NCBI GenBank assembly: GCA_964491375.1
Contig: CAZBGL010000319.1
Span: 1-8,522 of the forward strand
Length of the DNA stretch: 8,522 nucleotides
DNA from: CAZBGL01 sp964491375
GTDB taxonomy: Bacteria > Desulfobacterota > Deferrisomatia > Deferrisomatales > Deferrisomataceae
Direction of reading: 5' to 3'
Numbering within the stretch: position 1 is the first letter of the stretch; each line of letters starts with the position of its first letter. Under the pieces are notes generated by a model, which ran no database searches, was not told the DNA's origin, and worked only from the letters and a program-made list of their open reading frames with translations. A program made the position numbers and the translations under genes. This document shows positions 1 through 6,061 of this stretch, piece after piece.

Positions 1-1536
1 TCCCGCCTGGTGGTGGAACCGGGAACCCGTATCCTGTTCCTGGAGGCCCCCAGCACGAAGACCGAGCCCGTGTTCTGGCAACCGGGAACGGAACTCGCCG
101 TGGGAGGGACCTTGGAGGTTCGGGGCGAACCCGGCCGGCCCGTGCTGTTCGAGGGGGAGGGGGCGTGGGGTGGTATCGTGGCGGCTCCTGGGGGACGGGT
201 GAAGCTCTCCCATGCCCGTATCCGGGGGGCCCGGGAGGGGCTCCTGTGCGTGGGGGCGGAATGCGAGCTCCGTCAGGTCCGTATCCGGGATGCGGACTAC
301 GGGCTGGTGAGCGGACCCGGAGCGCGGGTGACCGCCGTGGGAAGCGTGGCGGAGTCGTGCCGGGTGGGTGCGCTCGAGGCAGGGAGCCGGGTGGAAGGGA
401 GTTGGGCGGTCCGGTCGCCGGAGGACGCGGGCCGTCTGGAGGTGCCCGGACCGGCCAGGACCGCCGTTCCGGTGGCCCTCCCGCCGGCGGAACCGCCTCG
501 GGTGGAGTACGTGGGCGAGTACACGGTGGGCCGCCCGGAGACGTGGAAAGGCGAGGTGATCGTGACCGGCCGGGTCACGGTGGCGCCCGAGGCGGTGCTC
601 ACCCTGAGGCCGGGCACGCGCGTCCGGTTCCGCCGGGTGGACACGAACGGCGACGGCCTGGGGGAGGGAGAACTGCTGGTCCTGGGGGGGATACGCAGCC
701 TGGGGGCACCGGATCGCCCCGTGGTGTTCGAGTCGGCCGAAGAGGACCCGCGGCCGGGTGACTGGGACAAGGTCAGTCTGATCGCGGCCGAGTACCCGGA
801 CAACCGGTTCCGGTACACGGTGTTCCGCCATGGCGTCCAGGCCCTCCACGCCCATTTTTCGCGCTTCGAGGCGGACTCGTGCCTGTTCGCGGACAACCTT
901 CGGGCCGTCCAGTTCCAGGAAAGCGACCGGGCCCGGATCGTGGGGAGCGTGTTCGTGCGGAACAAGCAGGCCCTCCGGTTCCGGGACTCCGTGGTCGAGG
1001 TCCTGGGCAACCGGCTCTGGGGCAACCTCTACGGGATCCACGCGTTCCGGGCCGACCTGCGGTGTGAGGGAAACCTCGTGGAGGGGAGCCCCCTGGGCAG
1101 TTTTCTGGCCAAGGAGAGCCGCGTGGAGTTCGTGGGCAACCGGATCGGGGCGGGACGGGACGGAGCCCGGATGAAGGACCCGGACTCCCGGGCGCAGATC
1201 CGGGACAACCGGATCGAGGGCGTGGCCGAGGACGCCCTTTCGTTGAGCCGTGTGGAGGCCGTGATCGAAGGAAACCTGCTGGACCGGGCCGGCCTGGACC
1301 TGGTGGGCCTGGAGGCGGGCCGGGTCGTGCTCCGGCGCAACCGGTTCGGCCGGTCGGGCCGGCACGCGATCCATCTCAAGGGAGGCGCCGACGTGGACGC
1401 CCGGGGGAACTTCTGGAACGGAAGTCCGCCGGCGCGGATCCACGACCGGGAGGACGACCCCCTGCTGGGGCGGGTGTTCTGGCGGCCGGCGCTGGAGGAA
1501 CCGCCCCCGGTTCCGTCCGGAGCGCTGCCGTGGTAA
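1..1536 (+). CDS. Right-handed parallel beta-helix (NosD-like) protein, 5' partial
   Basis: The frame is open at base 1, so the true start lies upstream; the GTG at 10 falls inside a conserved PGT motif and is not a start. Counting residues from that GTG, two similar modules are seen: residues 1-50 (EPGTRILF ... GTLEVRGEPGRPVLFEG) and 180-242 (VTVAPEAVLTLRPGTRVRF ... GGIRSLGAPDRPVVFES). The second carries an acidic D211-x-N-x-D-x-x-x-E219 loop that resembles a calcium-binding loop. Residues 330-470 form about seven coils with Asn in register (N334, 355, 377, 400, 422, 444, 467; spacing 21-23), the asparagine-ladder pattern of parallel beta-helices. The tail (DPLLGRVFWRPAL) is typical of this family's C-terminal cap. 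Such proteins are usually exported and bind or cleave polysaccharide, or serve as scaffolds; no catalytic site can be assigned. The stop overlaps the amidase start by 7 bases, so the two are probably translationally coupled and share an envelope role. Substrate unknown. Confidence 0.85.
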   Translation, partial: SRLVVEPGTRILFLEAPSTKTEPVFWQPGTELAVGGTLEVRGEPGRPVLFEGEGAWGGIVAAPGGRVKLSHARIRGAREGLLCVGAECELRQVRIRDADYGLVSGPGARVTAVGSVAESCRVGALEAGSRVEGSWAVRSPEDAGRLEVPGPARTAVPVALPPAEPPRVEYVGEYTVGRPETWKGEVIVTGRVTVAPEAVLTLRPGTRVRFRRVDTNGDGLGEGELLVLGGIRSLGAPDRPVVFESAEEDPRPGDWDKVSLIAAEYPDNRFRYTVFRHGVQALHAHFSRFEADSCLFADNLRAVQFQESDRARIVGSVFVRNKQALRFRDSVVEVLGNRLWGNLYGIHAFRADLRCEGNLVEGSPLGSFLAKESRVEFVGNRIGAGRDGARMKDPDSRAQIRDNRIEGVAEDALSLSRVEAVIEGNLLDRAGLDLVGLEAGRVVLRRNRFGRSGRHAIHLKGGADVDARGNFWNGSPPARIHDREDDPLLGRVFWRPALEEPPPVPSGALPW

Positions 1537-2771
1537 AGGGGACGAGGCGCCTGAGGCCGGCCGCTTGGCTGGTCGTGGCCGCGCTGGCGGTCTGCTGGGC
1601 GGCCGACAGCCGGGCCCGAACCCTGGAGGAGATCCGCCGACGCCTCCGGGCCGAGGCCGGCGTGGGTGTGGAAGGGCGGCGGGGTGACATTCCCCTGGTG
1701 AGCGTGACCGTGCTCCCGGGCGATACCCACCGACGCCTGGCCATGGAACTGTCGGGCATGCCCGAGGCCGAACGCATCCTGCGCAGCGTGGCGCCCGCCC
1801 TGAGACCCGGCGGCACCATCCACGTGCCGCGGGCCCTGCTCGCTCCTCCCCTGGCCGATCCGCGCACCGAAGTGCTCCGCCTGGACCGGGACACCCCCAC
1901 CCTGTGGCGGCTGGTGACGACCCGGCTCCACACCCGGGGCATGGGGGTGGCGGTGACGGTGCGCAACCTCCAGCGGTTGAACGGCATCGTGGACCCCCGG
2001 CGCCTGCGCCGGGGGGAGCGGATCCTCGTGCCGGCAGACCTGGTGCGGACGGTGGGGAAGCCGGGGCAAATGGCCCTGAGGATCTCCCAGGCGTACCGTG
2101 TCCGGACGGTGCGCGGCCTGGAACGCAGGGTCCGGGCGGAGGACTTCCCCGCGCACCTTCGCCGCAGGCTCCGCCGCATGGGGCTCTGGCACCGCCAGTT
2201 GGGGCCCCGGCGGCCGGACCTGGTAGTGGTCCACACCACCGAACACCGGGGTGCGCCGTTCGCCAACGTGGCCCGGTACATCAGCCGGAAACGCTTGGCG
2301 AACTACCTGGTCGGGCCGGACGGCACGGTGTACGAGATCGTCCCGGACCGGTTCCGGTCGTTCGGGTGCGGCCCGAGCCTGTGGGAGGGCCGGTACCAGG
2401 TGGACTTCAACGCGATCAACGTGGAGATCTATGCCGACACCGCGCCCGGCTCCGGCGGCCGGGGGATTCGGGAGGTCCAGTACCGGGCCCTCAGGGCCCT
2501 CCTGGCCCGGTTGCGGGCCCGGTACCCCGTGCTCCACGAGGGCCGGGTGGTAACCCACCGGATGGTGGCGGTGAACTACCGCACCGGCATGCGTTCACGC
2601 AAGGGGGACCCGTATGTGTTCGATTGGAGGCGCGCGGGTCTTCCGGACAACAGCCGGGCGCTCGACCAGGACGTGCTTCTGGGCCGGGCACGGCTGTGCA
2701 CCGACCCTCGGTACGCGGATCGCGTCACCGAGGGCCAGGAGGCTGCGGCCCGTCTCCACGAGACCCTTTGA
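1530..2771 (+). CDS. Exported N-acetylmuramoyl-L-alanine amidase (Amidase_2) with LysM-like N-terminal half
   Basis: 413 aa. The GTG start at 1530 is supported by GGAG at 1519-1522 with a 7-base spacer; it lies inside the end of the beta-helix gene. A signal peptide is visible: basic residues 3-9, hydrophobic 11-24, likely cleavage near SRA29. Residues 56-100 and 115-170 look like divergent LysM repeats (VTVLPGDTHRRLA ... LRPGGTIHVP; TLWRLV ... LQRLNGIVDPRRLRRGERILVP), which would anchor the enzyme to glycan. Residues 229-362 match the Amidase_2/AmpD fold: VVVHTTEH, NYLVGPDGTVYEIV, INVEI, VTHRMVA and RKGDP. By analogy with AmpD, H235, H343 and D360 would bind zinc, with E299 and K358 in catalysis. 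Such enzymes cleave the bond between N-acetylmuramic acid and L-alanine of the peptide stem, here in the periplasm. The 40-residue tail beyond residue 370 is unassigned. Family call is firm; role in cell separation, recycling or remodelling is undetermined. Confidence 0.88.
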   Translation: MVKGTRRLRPAAWLVVAALAVCWAADSRARTLEEIRRRLRAEAGVGVEGRRGDIPLVSVTVLPGDTHRRLAMELSGMPEAERILRSVAPALRPGGTIHVPRALLAPPLADPRTEVLRLDRDTPTLWRLVTTRLHTRGMGVAVTVRNLQRLNGIVDPRRLRRGERILVPADLVRTVGKPGQMALRISQAYRVRTVRGLERRVRAEDFPAHLRRRLRRMGLWHRQLGPRRPDLVVVHTTEHRGAPFANVARYISRKRLANYLVGPDGTVYEIVPDRFRSFGCGPSLWEGRYQVDFNAINVEIYADTAPGSGGRGIREVQYRALRALLARLRARYPVLHEGRVVTHRMVAVNYRTGMRSRKGDPYVFDWRRAGLPDNSRALDQDVLLGRARLCTDPRYADRVTEGQEAAARLHETL

Positions 2772-2810
2772 CGTGGTCCAACACAGGGGAAATACGGCGA
2801 AAAAATGCGG

Positions 2811-2836
2811 CCTCGGGCCAGGAGGAAAACCCGAGG
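2811..2836 (+). terminator. Candidate hairpin downstream of the amidase gene
   Basis: Perfect 7-bp inverted repeat CCTCGGG (2811-2817) / CCCGAGG (2830-2836) with a 12-base loop, 40 bases after the amidase stop. No T-run follows, so it is at best a weak or Rho-assisted terminator, or simply a structured 3' end. Confidence 0.3.
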
Positions 2837-2880
2837 TCGCGATCCCGCGGCCCGGAAAGGAGGGGGAAAACGGACCGCGG

Positions 2881-2907
2881 GGGAACGTTCCCAATTACCA
2901 TTCTAAT
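2881..2907 (+). promoter_or_regulatory. Candidate usp promoter with 12-bp palindromic operator-like site
   Basis: GGGAACGTTCCC at 2881-2892 is a perfect 12-bp palindrome. It is followed by an A/T-rich stretch containing TCTAAT (2902-2907), a 5/6 match to the sigma-70 -10 box. No convincing -35 box sits 17 bases upstream; the palindrome occupies that space, which would suit an activator-dependent or operator-controlled promoter. The regulator is not identifiable from sequence. Confidence 0.3.
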
Positions 2908-2914
2908 TCCCTTT

Positions 2915-2936
2915 CCGCCGGATGCAATCCCGGCGG
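2915..2936 (+). promoter_or_regulatory. Hairpin in the usp 5' leader
   Basis: CCGCCGG (2915-2921) and CCGGCGG (2930-2936) form a 7-bp GC-only stem with an 8-base loop, ending 13 bases before the ribosome binding site of usp. In the leader transcript it could affect RNA stability or translation. It lacks a following T-run, so it is not a standard terminator. Confidence 0.35.
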
Positions 2937-2960
2937 ACGACCCGCCCGCGGAGGAACGCC

Positions 2961-3797
2961 GTGCGCGCACCGGTTCTCCACGTGTTCCGGAACAGCCCCC
3001 GGGGATTCGAGACGTTCCGGGGCGCCCTGTGGCTCGGCCGCACCACCGGGTTGCCCGTTCGCGTGTACTTCCCCGAGGCCCGCAACTTCGTGCTGTACTT
3101 CGAGGGGGCGGCGGTCCAGGTGGATCTGGACGAGTCGTACCTCTACGCTCCGGAAACGGCCCGTCGCAGGGCCCGGGCGATCGGGGAGGAACTGGGGGCC
3201 GGATGGGAGGAACAGCCGGCCACCGGCCGCACGGGCTCGACCCTGCCCGACATCCAGGGCCGGTTCAGCCTGATTTCGTGTCCCCGGGCCATGGCGAGCC
3301 CGTTCTCGCACCCGTGGATCCCGCCGGCCGTGCTCGGCCCGCGGGTCCAGGCCCTGGTGCGGCGGGCGGACGCCCCGGTCTTCCTGCCGGCTCCCTGCTG
3401 GATCCCGTGGGATGAGGTGGTCAGCCTGTACGGGGGTTCGCCCTTTGGACTGGGCGCGCTGCTGTGGGGAAGGGCGCTCGCCCGCCTGGCCGGGGTGCCG
3501 TTCCGGGTGCTGACCCACACCGAGGGGGTGGACGAGGCAGGCGCCCGGGGGAACCTGGAACGGGCGGACCTGCTGGACGAGGTGGAGCCCGTGTGGGAGC
3601 GGCACACCGGCACGTTCCGGGAGATGCTGCAGGACATTCCCCGCGCCGCGCTCGTGGTGCTGGGCGCGTTCGGGGCGAGTCCCATCCGGGAGAGGGTGGT
3701 GGGGAGCCGGGCCCACACGGTGCTCATGACCGTGCCCTACAACCTGGTGCTGGTGGGCCCGCAGGCCAAGCCTCCCCGGGTCCTGCTGGGCGAGTGA
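2961..3797 (+). CDS. Universal stress (UspA-like) protein, tandem-domain
   Basis: 278 aa from the GTG at 2961, chosen because GGAGG (2950-2954) lies 6 bases upstream; an ATG at 2922 in the same frame has no such site and would add an Arg-rich stretch lying within the leader hairpin. The N-terminal half (about residues 4-80) has the alternating strand/helix character of a degenerate Usp domain without nucleotide motif. The C-terminal half (about 137-266) contains ALLWGRALARLAGVPFRVL and ends with LVVLGAFGASPIRERVVGS, which fits the Usp ATP-binding pattern G-2x-G-9x-G-S exactly (G235, G238, G248, S249). Usp proteins are cytoplasmic, bind ATP and/or dimerise, and are induced by growth arrest or stress; the client here is unknown. 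The stop lies inside a small inverted repeat shared with the converging ispH gene. Family call is good; precise function open. Confidence 0.8.
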   Translation: MRAPVLHVFRNSPRGFETFRGALWLGRTTGLPVRVYFPEARNFVLYFEGAAVQVDLDESYLYAPETARRRARAIGEELGAGWEEQPATGRTGSTLPDIQGRFSLISCPRAMASPFSHPWIPPAVLGPRVQALVRRADAPVFLPAPCWIPWDEVVSLYGGSPFGLGALLWGRALARLAGVPFRVLTHTEGVDEAGARGNLERADLLDEVEPVWERHTGTFREMLQDIPRAALVVLGAFGASPIRERVVGSRAHTVLMTVPYNLVLVGPQAKPPRVLLGE

Positions 3798-3812
3798 GAC
3801 CGTGCCGTCTCA
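3795..3812. terminator. Inverted repeat containing both convergent stop codons
   Basis: TGAGAC (3795-3800) / GTCTCA (3807-3812) with a 6-base loop. The outer ends of the arms are the TGA stop of usp (plus strand) and the TGA stop of ispH (minus strand). The stem is short and no T-run follows on either strand, so termination efficiency is uncertain. Confidence 0.35.
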
Positions 3813-4667
3813 GGGGGCGCGTTCCGGTTCGGACCCGAGGCCCGCGAGGGTCCCGACCACCTCCTCGATGATCCACGACGGGGTGGAGGCCCCGGCGGTT
3901 ACGCCCACCCGCCGGCAGCGCCGGAGTCCCTCCAGGGGGAGTTCGGCCGCGGTCTCCACGTGGTACGCCGGCGTGCCCAGCCGCCGCACCACCTCGGCCA
4001 GCCGCCGGGTGTTCGCCGAGTTGCGACCGCCGATCACCACCACGGCGTCCACCTGTGCCGCCAGTTCCCGGGCCTCGCTGAGCCGGCGGTGGGTCGAGCG
4101 GCAGATGGTGAACAGGGTGGAGGCGTTCGGGAAGCGTGCGAGCACCCGCTCCCGGATCGCCTGGAACGTCTCCTCGTCCTGGGTGGTCTGGGCCACCAGG
4201 AGCACCCGGCCCAGTTCGGGCAGTCGATCCACGTCCTCGGGGGAGCACACCACGAACGCCGGCCCCTGGGCATGCCCCACCAGCCCCACCACCTCGGGGT
4301 GGTCCGGATCCCCGGCGATCACCACCGCAAATCCCTGCCGGCTGTGCTCGGCGATGCTGCGCTGGATCCGGGCCACCTTGGGGCAGGTGGCGTCCACCAC
4401 GCGCTCGGCCTGGGCTTCCAGACGCTGGCGCTCCGAGGGGGGGATGCCGTGGGCCCGAACGATGACCGGGGCGTTGGGGAGCGGATCGTGCTCGCCCACG
4501 GCCACGATGCCCTCTGCGGCCAGTTTCTCCAGTTCCTGGGGGTTGTGGATCAGGGGGCCGTGGGTGTAGACGGTACGCCCTTCTTCGCGGGCCACCCGCA
4601 GCGCCATCTCGATGGCCCGTTTCACGCCCATGCAAAAGCCCGCGGAGCGGGCCACGAGGATCTCCAT
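3810..4667 (-). CDS. ispH: 4-hydroxy-3-methylbut-2-enyl diphosphate reductase (IspH/LytB)
   Basis: 285 aa. IspH is the last enzyme of the MEP (non-mevalonate) isoprenoid pathway; it reduces HMBPP to IPP and DMAPP using a [4Fe-4S] cluster in the cytoplasm. All family hallmarks are present: the three cluster cysteines C12 (AGFCMGVKRAI), C95 (VDATCPKV) and C189 (TICRSTHRR); substrate-binding H41 (PLIHNP), H73 (VRAHG) and H123 with E125 (DPDHPE); the QTT motif at 160-162; IGGRNSANTRRL (212-223) and VTAGASTP (256-263). Length is normal for the compact bacterial form (E. coli is slightly longer). The ATG at 4667 is fixed by the conserved N-terminus, though the ribosome binding site is weak; the ssb stop lies 30 bases upstream, so co-transcription and perhaps coupled re-initiation are likely. 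Indicates use of the MEP pathway. The short Glu/Pro-rich C-terminus overlaps the shared hairpin. Confidence 0.97.
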   Translation of the reverse strand: MEILVARSAGFCMGVKRAIEMALRVAREEGRTVYTHGPLIHNPQELEKLAAEGIVAVGEHDPLPNAPVIVRAHGIPPSERQRLEAQAERVVDATCPKVARIQRSIAEHSRQGFAVVIAGDPDHPEVVGLVGHAQGPAFVVCSPEDVDRLPELGRVLLVAQTTQDEETFQAIRERVLARFPNASTLFTICRSTHRRLSEARELAAQVDAVVVIGGRNSANTRRLAEVVRRLGTPAYHVETAAELPLEGLRRCRRVGVTAGASTPSWIIEEVVGTLAGLGSEPERAP

Positions 4668-4697
4668 GGGAACTTCGGCGCCTGCCGGTTGCGTGCC

Positions 4698-5141
4698 CTA
4701 GAACGGCACGTCGTCGTTGGGGTCGAACCCCTCGTCGGCCGGTTCCGGGAGGTCCGGGTCCTGGGCGGCGGGTTCCGGAGCAAAGGAGGACGGCTCGGGC
4801 CGCTGTGCCCGGGGCCGGCCCACCAGCACCATGCTGTCCGCCACCACCTCGGTCTGGTACCGGGTGTTGCCCTCCCGGTCCTCCCACTTGCGGGTCCGCA
4901 GCCTTCCTTCGATGTACACCTGAGAGCCCTTGGCCAGGTAGTTGGAGCACGTCTCGGCCAGGCGGCCCCAGGCCACGATGCTGTGCCACTCGGTCCGGTC
5001 CTGCCACTCGCCGCCGATCTTTGCGCGTTCCGTGGTGGCCAGGGAGAAGTTGCACACCGCTGTTCCGTTCTGCGTGTAGCGGAGTTCCGGATCCCGGCCC
5101 ACGTTCCCCAGCAAGATCACCTTGTTCACGCCCCTGGCCAT
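4698..5141 (-). CDS. ssb: Single-stranded DNA-binding protein
   Basis: 147 aa. SSB coats single-stranded DNA during replication, recombination and repair and recruits partner proteins through its C-terminal tip. The start is the ATG at 5141 (MARGVNKVILLGNVGRDPEL), preceded by GGAGG with a 7-base spacer; an in-frame GTG at 5171 would add ten residues with no family support. OB-fold residues 4-108 carry the classic motifs: TEWHSIVAWGRLAE (50-63, with W52 and H53 matching E. coli W54/H55), YLAKGSQVYIEGRLRTRKWED (68-88) and YQTEVVADSMVLVG. Residues 110-138 form a Pro/Glu/Ala linker and DPNDDVPF (140-147) is the canonical acidic interaction tip. Length is usual for non-enteric SSBs. A candidate promoter lies just upstream. 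The pairing with ispH has no obvious biochemical logic. Confidence 0.97.
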   Translation of the reverse strand: MARGVNKVILLGNVGRDPELRYTQNGTAVCNFSLATTERAKIGGEWQDRTEWHSIVAWGRLAETCSNYLAKGSQVYIEGRLRTRKWEDREGNTRYQTEVVADSMVLVGRPRAQRPEPSSFAPEPAAQDPDLPEPADEGFDPNDDVPF

Positions 5142-5177
5142 TGGACATCCTCCGTCCGGAAAAGGGTTCACTTCGTC

Positions 5178-5207
5178 ATTCTAGTGGCGCCGGGTTTGTC
5201 GGTTCAA
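5178..5207 (-). promoter_or_regulatory. Candidate sigma-70 promoter for ssb-ispH
   Basis: On the minus strand, TTGAAC (5207-5202) and TAGAAT (5183-5178) are separated by 18 bases. These match the -35 and -10 consensus at 4/6 and 5/6 positions. Transcription would start near 5171, giving a leader of about 30 bases before the ssb ATG at 5141. Confidence 0.5.
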
Positions 5208-5213
5208 CCCGGC
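5189..5213. terminator. 8-bp inverted repeat after the TPR gene, inside the ssb promoter
   Basis: GCCGGGTT (5189-5196) / AACCCGGC (5206-5213), perfect 8-bp stem with a 9-base loop, starting at the last base of the TPR stop codon on the minus strand. No T-run follows in the minus direction. It overlaps the -35 and spacer of the ssb promoter, so it could be a weak terminator for the upstream operon, a regulator-binding site, or both. Confidence 0.4.
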
Positions 5214-6061
5214 TACCATCGCCAGGTGAGCCCGAGCGCCGTCCCGCCCCCCGGGAGCGCCACCAGGTTCCACCGGGGCACCGCGGCCTCCTCCCACCGG
5301 GAGAAGAAGCGCCTCGACTCCCGCCGGTTCCACTTGTGGGCCGCGTTCACCGCGCTCACCACGTTGCCGCTGTACCATCCCAGCTCCAGCACCCCCAGGA
5401 TGCCCGCGAGCGCCCACTGGTCCCTGCGGGCCGCGCGCCACGTCCCCCACAGGAACAGACCGTTCACCGCGAACGAGACGGCCGCGTCCCTGGGCCTTCC
5501 CGCGTAAAGGTGGCCCGCCCCCGGAAGGACCGCCGCAAGACCGCCGGCCACGGCCGGGTGCTTCCTGGGGAGCGCCGCGTAGTCCTCCAGGATGTCCTGC
5601 CGCCTCCCCGGGAGGCCGGCCCCGGGATTGCCCGAGCGGATGAGCGCGAGCGTGCCCAGGATCCGGTGCGCCTCCGGCGCCCCGGGCACGAGGAGCAGCC
5701 GGGCGGCTTCGGCCGCCCGGCCCGCCCGGTAGAGGGCCGTGCCGAGGAGCAGGCGTCGCTCCGGAGACGGGGCGCGCTCGTGTGCCCTCCGGAACGCCTC
5801 TGCCGCCTGGCCCCACCGACCGGCCAGGGCGTAGGCCCGGCCCAGACCCTCCAGGGCCCGCGTGGCCCCGGGAGCCTCCGGGTAGTGGTGGAGGAAGCGC
5901 ATGTACTCCGTGGCCGCCCGGAAAGACTCCCCGGCCCGCAGGAGCGCGTCCGCGAACGAAAGGATGCCCTCCGGGGATCCGGGCTGCGGGGTTCCCGCCG
6001 CGCCGGCGGAAACCGCCAGCAACAGGAGCGTCGCAGCGGCGGGAACGAGCCTACGGGTCAA
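5213..6061 (-). CDS. Exported TPR protein with C-terminal PGAGHLYAGR membrane module
   Basis: 282 aa. The TTG start at 6061 is supported by GAGGGG about 5 bases upstream; starting later would cut into the signal peptide (MTRRLVPAAATLLLLAVSAGAAG, cleavage near 20-23). It overlaps the YidD-like gene by 11 bases. Residues 33-125 are Ala/Leu/Arg-rich helical pairs with TPR spacing (ALLRAGESFRAATEYMRFLHHYPEAP, ALEGLGRAYALAGRWGQAAEAFRRAHERAP, LLLGTALYRAGRAAEAARLL), a protein-protein interaction scaffold. Residues 169-243 form hydrophobic helices beginning with AVLPGAGHLYAGRPRDA and including LGVLELGWYSGNVVSAVNAAHKWN, a pattern I know from membrane-associated bacterial proteins of unknown function resembling DUF5683-type sequences. 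The end (LVALPGGGTALGLTWRW) could be a beta-strand pair. The product is probably anchored in the inner membrane facing the periplasm. Function unknown; context suggests it works with the YidD-like and barrel proteins. Confidence 0.8.
   Translation of the reverse strand: MTRRLVPAAATLLLLAVSAGAAGTPQPGSPEGILSFADALLRAGESFRAATEYMRFLHHYPEAPGATRALEGLGRAYALAGRWGQAAEAFRRAHERAPSPERRLLLGTALYRAGRAAEAARLLLVPGAPEAHRILGTLALIRSGNPGAGLPGRRQDILEDYAALPRKHPAVAGGLAAVLPGAGHLYAGRPRDAAVSFAVNGLFLWGTWRAARRDQWALAGILGVLELGWYSGNVVSAVNAAHKWNRRESRRFFSRWEEAAVPRWNLVALPGGGTALGLTWRW

Larger units (their letters stand above)
2772..2960. other. Intergenic region between amidase and usp genes
   Basis: 189 bases with no coding frame I believe. 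It holds three inverted repeats (2811-2836, 2881-2892, 2915-2936) and an A/T-rich island at 2893-2914 that contrasts with the surrounding GC-rich DNA. Purine-rich AGGAGG-like runs at 2819-2824 and 2857-2863 are not followed by a start at useful spacing. Confidence 0.6.

Noticed and set aside
10..12. GTG at position 10 as start of the beta-helix gene
   Set aside because: The frame is open to base 1 and the codon sits inside a conserved PGT motif, so the gene continues upstream of the window.
1029..2558. 509-residue open frame on the minus strand
   Set aside because: It lies opposite the well-supported beta-helix and amidase genes, has low-complexity Pro/Arg/Gly-rich sequence, and arises from GC-rich codon bias.
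2922..2960. Upstream ATG (2922) as start of the usp gene
   Set aside because: No ribosome binding site, Arg-rich extension, and it lies in the loop of a hairpin; the GTG at 2961 has a strong GGAGG at good spacing.
1904..3415. 503-residue open frame on the plus strand
   Set aside because: Out-of-frame shadow of the amidase and usp genes; Gly/Pro/Arg-rich with no recognisable domain, and it runs through the intergenic region.
3960..5507. 515-residue open frame on the plus strand
   Set aside because: Antisense to ispH, ssb and the TPR gene, all of which have clear family motifs; no domain visible.
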